From Phytophthora quininea (Eukaryota > Oomycota > Peronosporomycetes > Peronosporales > Peronosporaceae), in contig JAAVTG010000112.1 of the NCBI GenBank assembly GCA_011947345.1, positions 265,344 to 329,343 on the forward strand: DNA of 64,000 nt. Direction: 5' to 3'. The position numbers and the translations under genes were made by a program. Of the stretch, positions 32,528 through 43,122 are shown one piece after another (the first letter of the stretch is position 1; each line of letters starts with the position of its first letter). The notes under the pieces were generated by a model. It did no database searches. It was not told the DNA's origin and worked only from the letters and a program-made list of their open reading frames with translations.

Positions 32528-33636
32528 ATGTTTCTTCGTCGCTGGTTTGCCTGTCTTGGAGCAGTACTAGCTGATGCAGCTTCAGTTATCAGGAGATGTG
32601 GAGCAAACAGAAAAGCGAAGGCGCGCGCAGCGATGAATCTGCTTGACGCATGTGAACGAAGATGTTGTTTCGATGTCAAACAAGCCCTTGGGGATGGTGC
32701 CCCTATTGACGCGCGTGGCGCTGATGGCTGGACCTGCCTGCACACGGCAGCAAAGCTGGGATACGACGACATTGCCAGCGTTTTATTGTGTCACAACGCT
32801 CAAGTCAATGCGAGAACTCCAAACGATACCACAGCCTTAAAAATTGCTGCGGGCCGAGGTCATTTCACCGTAGTTCAAGTACTGGCCGACGCAGGTGCAG
32901 ACGTCAACCTCAGGGGAAGCGACCAACACACGCCATTGACAATTGCCACGGCTAACGGCCATGCGGATGTGGTAAAGCTTCTCGTCGAGCATAATGCTGC
33001 TCTGGATGTTCAACTGCCGTGGGGTAATACGGCACTTGGTACAGCGTGCGATATTGGGAGGCTTGACATCGTGAAGATATTGGTGGGAGGCGGTGCTGCA
33101 ATCGATCTTGCCGACGATGAAGGTTGGAATCCACTCATGAGTGCCGCAGCAAGCGGCTTCGAAGACATTGTCGATTTTCTGTTGGAGAAGGGAGCTAGCG
33201 TCGATGCCAAAGGACCCCAGCAAGCAACGGCTCTGCGTCTCGCGGCGGAGTATGGGCATCTGGAAGCAGTGCGAGCTCTGATCTACGGTAAAGCTTCGCT
33301 CAATGAGCCTTGCCAAGAGGGCGTCACACCCCTCATCATTGCGGCCAAGAAAATCACAGCGACGTCGTCCAGCTTCTGGTGAATGAAGGTGCCAAGCTCG
33401 ACCTCCAGTCGAATATGGGCTTCACGGCGTTATTGCTATCCGCAATGTACAATAGCCAGGCATCGCTTCGAATTCTCGTGGACGCCGACGCCGATGTAGA
33501 CTTGAAGGATAATACCGGGTGGTGGACACCGCTGACGATGGCATATTTCAGTGGTTATCCCCAGCTAGTTCAGCTCATTCTTGAGCGACGCCCTGCTCTC
33601 ATGAGGGACGAAACTCCGATTGACGAGCAGGGTTAG
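32528..33636 (+). CDS. Ankyrin repeat protein, inverted paralogue of 26962-28037
   Basis: ATG 32528 is followed by a short hydrophobic/basic leader (MFLRRWFACLGAVLADAASV) and about nine ankyrin repeats (DGWTCLHTAAKLGYDDIASVLLCHNAQVN and similar). One A added to AAGAAAATC at about 33350 restores NHSDVVQLLVNEG and gives 370 codons. Many positions match the minus-strand gene: DLKDNTGWWTPL..AYFSGYPQLVQLILERRPALM against its EDYIGCTVLGMAYFSGYPQLVQLILERNPALM. The pair is clearly paralogous but diverged. Confidence 0.75.
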
Positions 33637-33702
33637 TCGGCGAATATGTATTGTTTGTACAACCAACTCTTAACTTGAATAACATCAAAATCGCTGTTGT
33701 TC

Positions 33703-34824
33703 TTATTCCGCTTGAGGAAGACCGTGAACTTGTCGCTCAACAAGGCGGTGCACCGTGAGACCAGCTACGTGTTCTAGTGGTGGTGTGACGTCGTCTTTCA
33801 TGGCACCTCGTAGATATTTAATAATCATTTGATGTGTTGGCTGCACACTTCCAAGTTTGAGGCTGGCAATCTCCCCGAGTTGTAGCGGGCTTAGCTTGCG
33901 GTTGTCCACAACTGTGAGCGAAGCGCCAGCAGTGATGAGTAGTCTAGTGCTCTTAACGTGGCCGTAAAATACAGCGTAATGCAGCGCTGTCAACCCGTCG
34001 AGCGTATCACGCTGGTCGATGGACACCCCATTGCGTAAAAGAAAAGAAATGACTTCGTCCGATCCAGAGAGCGCAGCCCAGTGAAGTGCTGTTCGTCCAA
34101 GATGGTCCACTTCGTCCACATCCTGCTCGCTTCCCAAACACAACTGCGCCATTCGAAGATCATCTTTCCGAGCAGCTTCAAGAAACAGGGCAAACTGGCC
34201 AGGAAAATTGCTCTGTTTCTTTTGCGCTTGGCCAGTTGTCACTGCAATTTTGGTTTGTTTGTTTCTTGAATTCAAGTAGTTGTGTGCTGAGCGAGCATTG
34301 TTCGCATCAATTGACACTTGCTGGCAGTAGGCAAGTGCCACAGTGAATAGACCAAGCATGACGTAAATCCCAGGAGGCAGCAAAGAGAGAATGAGGAAAA
34401 GTAGCTTGATCTTTGACCCCACCTTAGACGGAAGGCTCCAATAAACAATCATAAACACCGCAAAAGGGAAAAGCACACACGTCCCACGGAGACAGCGATT
34501 CCGAAGACAACAGAGCAATCTCGAAATTGTTAGGGATGGTGCATCACCGGATATTCCGTTCTTTTCATTCCACACAGCGCTTTCAAGTTCGTCGTCGTCA
34601 ATATCAACAGTAGTCGGATTCGGGAAGCCATGATCAACAGTGAAGCTATGCCGTTGGTCACCGAGTTTAGTTTTCACGCTGCATATTCTGCGGCTTCCTA
34701 AAGATAGGCATAAAGCTTCTTCAAGAGCAGAAAAAGTAGTTGTGAAAACACCACTTGACATTGAAAATGCCGTATGATATTGGACCTCCGTTGGCTTCCG
34801 ACTCTTCTGCGTGTTTGTCATCAT
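33703..34824 (-). CDS. Membrane protein with C-terminal ankyrin repeats
   Basis: The frame is open to 35010 but only via non-ATG codons; ATGs lie at 34917 and 34824, and I use the latter (373 aa). Order: soluble N-terminal part; two hydrophobic segments (near 34500-34430 and 34415-34330: TCVLFPFAVFMIVYWSL and LLFLILSLLPPGIYVMLGLF); a basic stretch; then about three ankyrin repeats (HLGRTALHWAALSGSDEVISFLL, DGLTALHYAVFYGHVKSTRLLI) and a tail. No frame correction is needed. Its 5' end overlaps the 5' end of the opposite-strand TPR gene by at least 58 bp. Confidence 0.65.
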   Translation of the reverse strand: MMTNTQKSRKPTEVQYHTAFSMSSGVFTTTFSALEEALCLSLGSRRICSVKTKLGDQRHSFTVDHGFPNPTTVDIDDDELESAVWNEKNGISGDAPSLTISRLLCCLRNRCLRGTCVLFPFAVFMIVYWSLPSKVGSKIKLLFLILSLLPPGIYVMLGLFTVALAYCQQVSIDANNARSAHNYLNSRNKQTKIAVTTGQAQKKQSNFPGQFALFLEAARKDDLRMAQLCLGSEQDVDEVDHLGRTALHWAALSGSDEVISFLLRNGVSIDQRDTLDGLTALHYAVFYGHVKSTRLLITAGASLTVVDNRKLSPLQLGEIASLKLGSVQPTHQMIIKYLRGAMKDDVTPPLEHVAGLTVHRLVERQVHGLPQAE

Positions 34825-37590
34825 CGCGTTCAACGCTGAGTACTCCTCGAGCGTCTTCAGCAAATACCCGCCGACTTCGACACGAATTGGGACGTTCGAC
34901 CACAGCGCATTGGGCATTTCTGACGTCGACACCGCAGCACTTGGATGGCCGACGACCTTATCAACCTGTAAAGCCTTCACGACCCGCCACAGCTCGGGAA
35001 ACCTTACCACCGGAATGCACTAACTTACCGAAAAGACCCGCTACCAGTCGAAGAAACCATCAGCGACAACATGAGCTACTCACTCCTCGAGGTGCAAGTG
35101 TAGCAATAAAAGAAGCCATGCGGCGAGAGCGAGACCAAGAGCAGTACGTTAACCCGTTGATCGGCCGCAGTGTGGAGCCACGAAGTCAGCCGACTGTACG
35201 AGTCTGTAAACTCAAACCTAACGCTGGAGGAACAGAAACGAATACTGCTGCACTCCTCTCACGAGTAACCTCAGCATCGATGAATGCTACAGAGAAACTT
35301 CGTTTGCGTGCATTCCAGGCACGCGCCAACGGCGAATATGACCGAGCTATTAAATTTTACACGGAACTCACGACGGCCAGGCCTAACGAAATCGAGGCAC
35401 ACTTCCACTTGGCTGTATGTTTGGAGCGGACAGGGCAGATCGGTCCAGCTTTGGCTGCATATAAGCAAGTGCAGAGGCTCTCTGGTGGGCATCACGCGTT
35501 TGCCTACTACAACATGGGCAACCTTTGCATGCGCAGCGATCAAGTGATCAAGGCCATTGAATATTTCTCACACGCTATCACAGCCAGTAAGAGAAGTCAA
35601 TCCAGTTCTGTCCCGAGTACAAGTGTCGGCTCGACTCCAGTTGCATTTTACCAACAAAGAGCAGCAGCTTACCGCAAGAATGGCGACTTCGAGAAAGCAG
35701 CACGCGACTACGTGTTGGTGCAGAAGTGCACGGACACTTCCAATCCTTCAGTTTCTTCGGAAGACAAGTCTACGTTTAGTGCAGAATACCTTTACCAGCC
35801 TGTCACTCAAATGCAGCTTGCTTCCAAGTCAAAGACCGCTCGTCCTGATGAATTCAATGAAGATAGCAACGACGACCGAGTCGACTTTCATCCGGATGAA
35901 TCGAATCAGTCCGAGATTGAGATAGAAGAGACGGATGACGCATTAACAACTTGGGCTCTTCAACGCAGCATGACCATCGTGCGTCTCCCTCCCTCTGAAA
36001 GAAACGAAGGGGATTTGCAATACCTCAGCGACTTCATGCAGAAACGCTTTACTGTCTGCGCTGCGCTGCACCCGGAAGTCTGTAGACTCTTATGTCGTGA
36101 GCTCGCACTGAGCCCTGACGGCTCGCTTTCTGCAAAAACGCCGATATTCATGGAGCATGACGCAGATTCGGGATGTTTTTCCCAAGATCGTTCTCTCTTT
36201 TCATCTTGCAAGGTCGGGTAAACATTTGTAAGACTACTGGGAGGATGTTCCAACCATCTCCACAAAAACCATAGAGAAACAAGAGAAGCATTCATAGTCG
36301 ACGACATGTTCGACCAACAACAAGAGATGTGGCAGTCTCCTTGGGAATCGATACTACCAGTCGTGAATTCAGAATGGCAACAATCCCAATTGGAACTCTG
36401 TGAACTCGATCAGGGCGATGTCTTCGGTCATCAGGGCAAATTTGCGGATGACCCACGGTAAGAGAACACTTCTCCAATCGCCGACTGCAGTCTTGTTCTA
36501 ACTGCATTTTGTTCGTGTAGAGCATATTCTGCCATTGCCATGACCTCATGCGCAATTGGTGCCATATCTTGGAGCACGTGGCGTCGAATTGAATGCGCAC
36601 AACGTGAAGCTGAGGTAGGTTAGTTCGTCACTGGTTTGTCGGTGGTTTTGTCTGACAATCGCGCTTGTCAGCAAGAGCGTGCTGCTCGGTTCTTGACAAT
36701 GACTCCATCCTTTAATGGTATATGCGCTTCCGACATCCGCAGTATCGCATCTCGAGTACGTTTAATTGCTACTGAAGTACATGACACGGAACCCGTACTC
36801 ATCAATACGTGTTCCCCTTTAGGCGAAGTTTGTCAAGGTCGTGGGGTCAAAGGTCTTGTGCTGCGAAGGGCAATATGTGGATGGATTGTTTGTCGTTCGC
36901 GAAGGCGAGCTTTGTCAATTCTCGCCCTGCGAGATGAAAGCTCCACCAGATATGTCGGTGTCTTTCGCTCTCAGCGGTGCACTTTCCATTCCACAAAGCG
37001 GTCGAGCATTTTTCATCCAGCTTGAGACCGCAGGGGACCCGCTCGAGTTCCTTCGAGTAAACGATGCCTTTCACGGCTTCCTACCACAAAATTACGTGAT
37101 ACGAAAGCAGCGTGAACTGCTCCGTCTCGCAGCTGCACGATCGAGAAGTAACTCGAGACGCAGTTTTACTGGCAGTGAAAGACGCGGTCAAAGTTCGGAG
37201 CCTTTGGCTATCGCGTTGCGTCGTGGAGAATGTTTTTGTGTTTCATCGTCGTGGATCCCGCCACGCCAGTCTCGCCAGGAGGAAGAAGGTGCCATCCAAG
37301 GAGTAGCTTGCGCGAAAACGACACTAGTGTCCGTCGGCACGACCGAGCTACTGTTCTTGTCTTCTGCGGACCTCACGCACGGTCTGTCACTGGACAGCCG
37401 CTCGCAACTGCACCGGAACCTGCAGGACATCGCAGTGGCCGACAAGCAAAGCAAATCGATGATACGTCCATACCGCGGCGGACTACCCGGAAAGCGAAGT
37501 GCAAATTTACTTGAGCAGTGCGTGCAAGATGAGCGGTGGAGTAAATTCAAAGAAGATCTCGTCGAAAATGTCCTCCGGGGACGCTGTTAA
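34767..37590 (+). CDS. TPR protein with two cyclic-nucleotide-binding-like domains
   Basis: Exons: 34767-36457, 36521-36614, 36672-36755, 36823-37590 (introns 56-67 bp, all GT-AG). The Arg/Ser/Pro-rich N-terminus (KPSRPATARETLPP) leads to three TPRs (about residues 185-330: GEYDRAIKFYTELTTARPNEIEAHFHLAVCLE and similar). Then comes a CNBD-like segment: SERNEGDLQYLSDFMQ, an out-of-frame FILQGRVNI near 36200, LELCELDQGDVFGHQG in exon 1, AYSAIAMTSCAIG in exon 2. A second domain starts FLTMTPSFNGI and continues EGQYVDGLFVVREGELCQF. About three bases are missing near 36175-36275. TPR-CNBD proteins with this order occur in ciliated protists, so a flagellar or cAMP/cGMP-sensing role is plausible but inferred. 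The key Arg of the phosphate-binding cassette is not clear. Confidence 0.65.
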
Positions 37591-37652
37591 TGTTTCCAGC
37601 GAAAATGTGAAAGAAACATAATGAGAACATGAATGCAGTGCCAAATCAACCT

Positions 37653-39461
37653 TCAAAGAACTGTGTTTGAACGACGAAGCAATGCAGTATTGCAAACCCA
37701 CTCTGACGAGTCGTCACACTGAAGATTGGTTTCTCGACACCAGGTACTGAAGTGTCGATCCCATACAGGTACTGTAAACTTGCAGCCGTTCATCTCTTGC
37801 GGATAGTTCGCAATTAGCCATTGCATCAATTCCAGGAACGGATTATAAATGCAAACGCTTTCTTCCTCAAAGCTAAATCCCTCCAGCAGATGCGCATGTA
37901 AAAATTTGATCACCTCAAATTGACCCTCAACAATGGCTATCGCCATGGCTTCACGAGTGCAGCTTTCACTTCGATTATGATAAAGCCATTTTACGATCGC
38001 GAGATGGCCATTGGCGGCAGCAGAATTCATAGCTCTGTTGGTACATCCTTCACTCCGATTTTCGTGCAGCCATTTGATAATCTCCAAATGACCTTTCCTC
38101 GCAGCCCAGTCCATGGCGTGAACTGAGCATCCTTCTTGTCGATGAAAGTGAAGCCATTTCACCACATCAAGATGACCCGAACGAGCAGCGCAGTCCATTG
38201 CGGCAGTCGTACAGCCCTCGGATCGATTTGTATGTAGATATTGAATAATATTTAAGTGACCGGAGCGCGCTGCCGCATCCATTGCAAGTACTGAACCATT
38301 TTTCAAACCGTACTCGTCGTGCAACCACTTGACGACTTGCAAACATCCATGGGCAGCTGCACAATTGAGCGTTGAAGCTCGGCATGGATCACTTGAATTC
38401 TCCTGAAGCCACTTCATGATCTCGATATTATCGCTAATGGCAGCAGCGTCATTGATACCTGAATCCCAACCTACACAATGATTTTCGCGAAACCACTTCA
38501 CGATATCCAAGTGGCCATGCTCAGCAGCCCTTCGAGCAGCCTCACTCCTTAATTCCAATCCTGCATCGTGGTGAAGCCACTCAATAATATCTAAATGGCC
38601 ACCTGCTGCCGCTGCATGCATCGCGTCTTTATTCAAGCCTTCGATAGTCATAGAAAAAGCAAATTTCAAGAATTCCAGCTCTCCATGTCGAGCAGCCGCG
38701 CTCCAGTTGATTATAATGTCGTCCAGCTCGCAATTCTCCAGTAGCCATCGCGCGGTCCCCCATTGTCCCTCGAGTTGTGCACCGCCCAAAGCGCCTTCCA
38801 GAGGAATACAACATTCCAAATGTAGCCATGTCAAAACTTCAATATTTCCTGCTGACCCTGCTGCATACACCACATTGTCAACACTTTCCGCACAAGGGGA
38901 GCATTAATCTTGAGCCACTCCACAGCTTCTAAATGCTTATTGACTATAGCTGGAAAGAGCTCCACGCCCCCCAGCAGCACCGTTCGAAGTGGAAGTGATG
39001 TAGCCATTCCAGAATATATGTATGTCCACCGGAAGCTGCTCCCGTCACTGCCTTGGTTAGCACTTCTTCCGGAAATTGATCCACTAGCCACTGCAAAGCT
39101 TGGAGGTCTCCACGTTCCGCTGCGAACCACACCACCTTGTTGAAAAGCCATCGAGAATAATAGCGGTCTAATAAATGATCAGCACGTTCTTTTGGAATAC
39201 GTATTCCATTAAATGCAGGCTGCCAGTGCGCTCGTAGACCTGCGAGAAGTTCCAGACGCCGGTGAACACATCCAAGAAAGCGTCGATAGTTTGCGAGACG
39301 TGCGGTAGCTCCCCACACGACGCTGGAAGGCATGTCCGCGCCACCACTTGGACACCACTTAATATGGCCCGCTGCATTTCGCCGATCGTACCGAAATGTC
39401 GGTACAAATGCGCCGCGTCATGACCCCAGCTTTTGACTCGCATCCTTCCCCGATTTAACAT
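37653..39461 (-). CDS. Long ankyrin repeat protein, WLHxNRxEGC type
   Basis: A paralogue of 29338-31213. Four frames chain from the start near 39461 (alternative ATG 39443) to 37653. Single added bases near 39205, 38983 and 38878 restore 604 codons, all in short A runs. The leader carries SGELPHVSQTIDAFLD and YYSRWLFNKVVWFAAERGDLQALQWLV; then come about ten repeats such as SGHLDVVKWLHFHRQEGC and GHLEIIKWLHENRSEGC, a degenerate last repeat, and a C-terminus with VPVWDRHFSTWC. The 5' end is 17-35 bp from that of the divergent PPR-like gene at 39479, so the promoters must overlap. Confidence 0.75.
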
Positions 39462-39478
39462 CGTCTGGTTGGGAGACG

Positions 39479-42193
39479 ATGCTGCCGCTGCGTCGCCTGT
39501 CCGCGGCTGTAGCAGCATCCAGAGCCCATGCAGTGCGTTTGGCTTCGTCTTCTGCAGCTCGTGCCGTTCTTTCGCGCCCTCTTTCGATCTCGCAACCTCA
39601 GAATCAGCGCTGGAACGGAGGGATCCGCATCACCCGAGCTTTCACTTCTGCGGCTCATTCCGACGCTTCTAGCGAGCTCCCAGCCACCGAACACGCTGCT
39701 AAAAACGCAAGTAACTCAGGAACAACGTGAGAAGGTCGTGGCGCTGCTGAAATCCCGTTGCAATGCGCTGTACCAAGATAACGAGGCTCATGTGACCCCA
39801 GCCGAAGCGTTGACTCTGTGGAGTCACGACGTGCTGAACATCCAGAAGCAGCACACCCACAGGAGCTGGCAGAGATTAAGGACGAAGTACTGCGTGCCTA
39901 TGAGAGCGGCGTGGCCATTGCATCCAAGCAGAAACAGTTCCAATTGGCGACGGATCTCGTGACGCAGATGAAGCAGCTGGGTTACTCCCCAACGCCTAAG
40001 ACGCATCAGTATCTGGTGCGTAATGTGGCGCTGAAGCTGCGTACAGGACCGAATCAGACGCCAATTGCAGAGCTATGGGAGGTCTTGAAGGACGTGCCGG
40101 AAGACTTGTGGGACCGAGAGATCATGAGCGTCATTGAGAGGGAAGAGCGACCGGTGCATCTCAAGACGGAGAGGGAGTTCGCATTGTTCCAAAAGAAACT
40201 GGTTAGTGGCATTGAAACGATGCTTGATGAGTATGAACAGGAGGTTGGAAAGAAGCAAGAGAGATCGACAATGCCGTACAACGAAGCGCTGCGGGTGTAT
40301 GCGGACAACAGTGTGCCGTTCACACGGATGTTGGAGTTGATGATCGCACGCAAACTTGTGGCTGACGTCGGTACGTACGAAGCTTTGCTGTTGGGTGCTC
40401 GATGGAATGAGATCCCGGCCACTCTGTCCCAGTTGCTGGACTCGAAGTTGATCGATGAGCTCTCTGCATCGTCCTCTATCAGCAATAGTGACCACGTGTG
40501 CACACTCTGGACCAATTCCATGAAGGCCGTCATTTTCTCAAGTACAGAGCGCTTCAGCTCGCCCACAGCGACTGTGAGTAAGAAAGAAGTCGATCAGCTA
40601 CGGAAGGTGTTTTTGTTTGTCGACAAGCAGCTCTCGAACGCCTTCCCGAAGTTTTGCTTTGCGGAGGTGGCGCAACATGACGCAGTTTATGCCATGCGAG
40701 TGAAGGCTGCAGCTGCATGCGGACTTGTCGGGCAGGTAAAGAGAGTGCTTGATGAGTACGTCACACGATCCTCTTCGGTTGGCGCCATCTCTAAGGAACC
40801 ATTCTTGTCAGCCCTTGAGGTTTTCCCGTGGTCGCAGATGGATATCCTCCTTCTCACACAGCAGGACGCATTGGCGCGTGCTGAGGACCGCGACGTCCAG
40901 AAATCCCCTCGCGTGAAGGGAATGCAGCAAGTATATAACCGCGTCATGGAGAAGTTGGCCAAGGCCGAGCAGACGGTCGAAACAATCAAACAGAAATTGA
41001 ATGCAAATTCGAATCTGAGCGAGAGTGAAAGGCTTGCGCTGCAACACGAACAGTCCGAGGCATCCAGGACCGTCCAGGAGGAGTCCCATACAGCTGAGAC
41101 TCTTGAACGACGCCTGACAAAGGCTCGTGTACTGAAAGCCAACCAGCTGATGATTCAAGAACACTTGAAGCGTGGCGACAGAGCAGTGGAGGATGTTCTG
41201 AACAAGCTGCTCGATGCAGGCTTTGACGTGGAGAACGACTTGGACTTGAGCATCAAACTCATGGAGCAGTACAGGACGTCAGCTTCGCGTTTTGAGAGGA
41301 GGTTTGCGCAGCAGCAGAAGCACGTAAGTCCGCACATTATGTCTCGAGTGTTTAAGCTAGCTACTTCGGTATCGGACCACGTGAAATCTGGCGGTTTGGA
41401 CGTTGACGATCAGGACACGCGAGACAAGTTGATGGAGTTCTTCGAGCGTGCTGTTTGCACTGCGGTGAGGTTCTGGCGGGAAGACGAGACGACTGCGCTC
41501 GTGAACCAACAGCAGCGCATCCTTGGCACGACGAAACTGGACCCGCGTGAGTACGATCTGCTCATTTTCCAGCTTGTTACGAGCCTCAATATTCGTGGAG
41601 CCCACTCACTCCTCGAAGAAATGCACTTTGCTGGGTTAAAGCCATCCCAAGAAGCTATCCACCACATTGCTCTTGGTCTGATGCACCAACTTTATGCTGG
41701 GGCGGATGGTGTTGAGCAACTGTCTCGTACGGATGAGAAAGAGGACGGAGAGGATAACGAGGAAGAAGAGACGACTGACGAGCTGGACTCGGAAGTTGCT
41801 GAGCTGCTGCATGTTCCTGACCGTGAGGCTATTGAAAAAGAGCTTGGACTGACGGATGCCCTCCGCTTCGACAATGGCGATGGCTTTAATGCGCAGTCCG
41901 CTGCTGCACGAGCTGCGCTGTTGGGCTCAGACGCGCCCATGACGGTGGAGGACCTCATCGGATTCCTGCAAGACTGGTACAACCTGTATCGCGTTAAGCC
42001 TCTAGCAAAGACTGTCGTGCCTGTGCTCTCCCGCTTGCTGATTACCCACAACGAACCTGAGTTCCGACGGCTGCTGCAGATCCTGGAGTCGATGGAAGGC
42101 GGCCTCACACCGGCCACGGAAATGTGGCTCGAGAAACGCCTGCGGGAGTTTGGCGGCAAGACCCTAGACGACTTCCGGCTCAAGAAGAATTGA
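39479..42193 (+). CDS. Mitochondrial PPR-like protein with coiled coil
   Basis: The N-terminus MLPLRRLSAAVAASRAHAVRL is basic, Ala/Ser-rich and lacks acids, as expected for a mitochondrial targeting peptide. Two frame changes near 39700 and 39860 separate the leader from the long frame (39818-42193); the net length is 905 codons. PPR-like helical pairs are visible near both ends: LVTQMKQLGYSPTPKTHQYL (about residue 155) and LLEEMHFAGLKPSQEAIHHI (about residue 710). Between them lies a coiled coil (about 490-560, KAEQTVETIKQKLN). The family as a whole I do not recognise. RNA binding in mitochondria is inferred from the PPR-like repeats and leader. Confidence 0.55.
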
Positions 42194-42316
42194 GCATCGG
42201 TAGCTTCTCGTTTTGACTGCAATAGCATAGAATACACCACGCCGTCCACGGTGCTTTCGATTTGACTGGAATTCCTTCCCATACTGTAGATATCGAAAGC
42301 AACGTTCGTTGGGGTC

Positions 42317-42989
42317 CTACATCTCGATCTGGTCCAGCGATGTCGACAAATACGCACCCAGCGTATCCACCTGCAACAAAGCACATTAGCACACCACCTA
42401 CAGCCACATCAACTGCAGCTATGCATGCACCTTTGCTTTCAGTAATCCAGCCGGGGTCTCCGTGTTCGCGTATGCACACAACAAGAAGCTTTTGCCCGCT
42501 GCAGTGATCGCCAAACGACCACGCTGTAAGTAAATACAACAGCACATAGTAAGCTCATAATTTCGCCCCAAACTGCAGCAATGGGTCGTGAATTCTTGCC
42601 TCCAGCTCCACCAGCATTGTGCGTAGTTCACCCGTCGGATTGGCTTCTTTACCGGCGTGCAGGTACTCTCCCCATGTGTGCGAGGCGATAGCGCCCACCA
42701 CCTTGTGGTCCACTGTTTCTCCGTCTCCTACAGCCCCCACCAGAGCTCCTTCCAGCGTCATGAGCCTACAACGAACATGAATTCAGACGTCTGGAATCAG
42801 ATAACTGTGGTTGACAGAGGATTGCGCACGCCACAGAGCGCAACAGAAGGCCAGAGAGACTGCGTTGCAACAAGGAGACACAGAGGAAGATGAATCTGTC
42901 ACTATTTACTGCTATACGTACATGCAGGCGGCGATACCATCGCCTACAATCTGGGTGAGCAATTCCGGCAGCACTTTCGCACGCAACAT
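42317..42989 (-). CDS. LAMTOR2: LAMTOR2, Ragulator roadblock-domain subunit
   Basis: Four exons: 42922-42989, 42600-42765, 42431-42523, 42317-42370, giving 126 aa (human 125). The roadblock/LC7 sequence is plain: MLRAKVLPELLTQI, LEGALVGAVGDG, VVGAIASHTWGEYL, then GRLAITAAGKSFLLCAYAN and AGLLKAK, aligning with human AAIASNIWAAY, EGRVAITRVANLLLCMYA and GMLKAK. No frame correction is needed. Introns 1 and 3 are GT-AG; intron 2 (42524-42599) starts GCAAGA and ends TTACAG, a GC-AG intron that is required to reach the conserved GRLAIT block. Ragulator anchors Rag GTPases on lysosomal or vacuolar membranes for TORC1 activation. Confidence 0.9.
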
Positions 42990-43122
42990 GTTGGTCGCAA
43001 ATGAATGCAGCATATGTTGGCGATGGCTACTTTTTCTCAGAAAATATGAATTTTCAAACGGTTATACAAAATGCATTTTTTTAGCGTTTCCCCAAGGTTT
43101 CATACAAACCGCAAGTCGACTG

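Noticed and set aside
41692..42384. 230-codon antisense ORF
   Set aside because: Ser/Arg-rich shadow of the PPR-like gene and the LAMTOR2 3' end.
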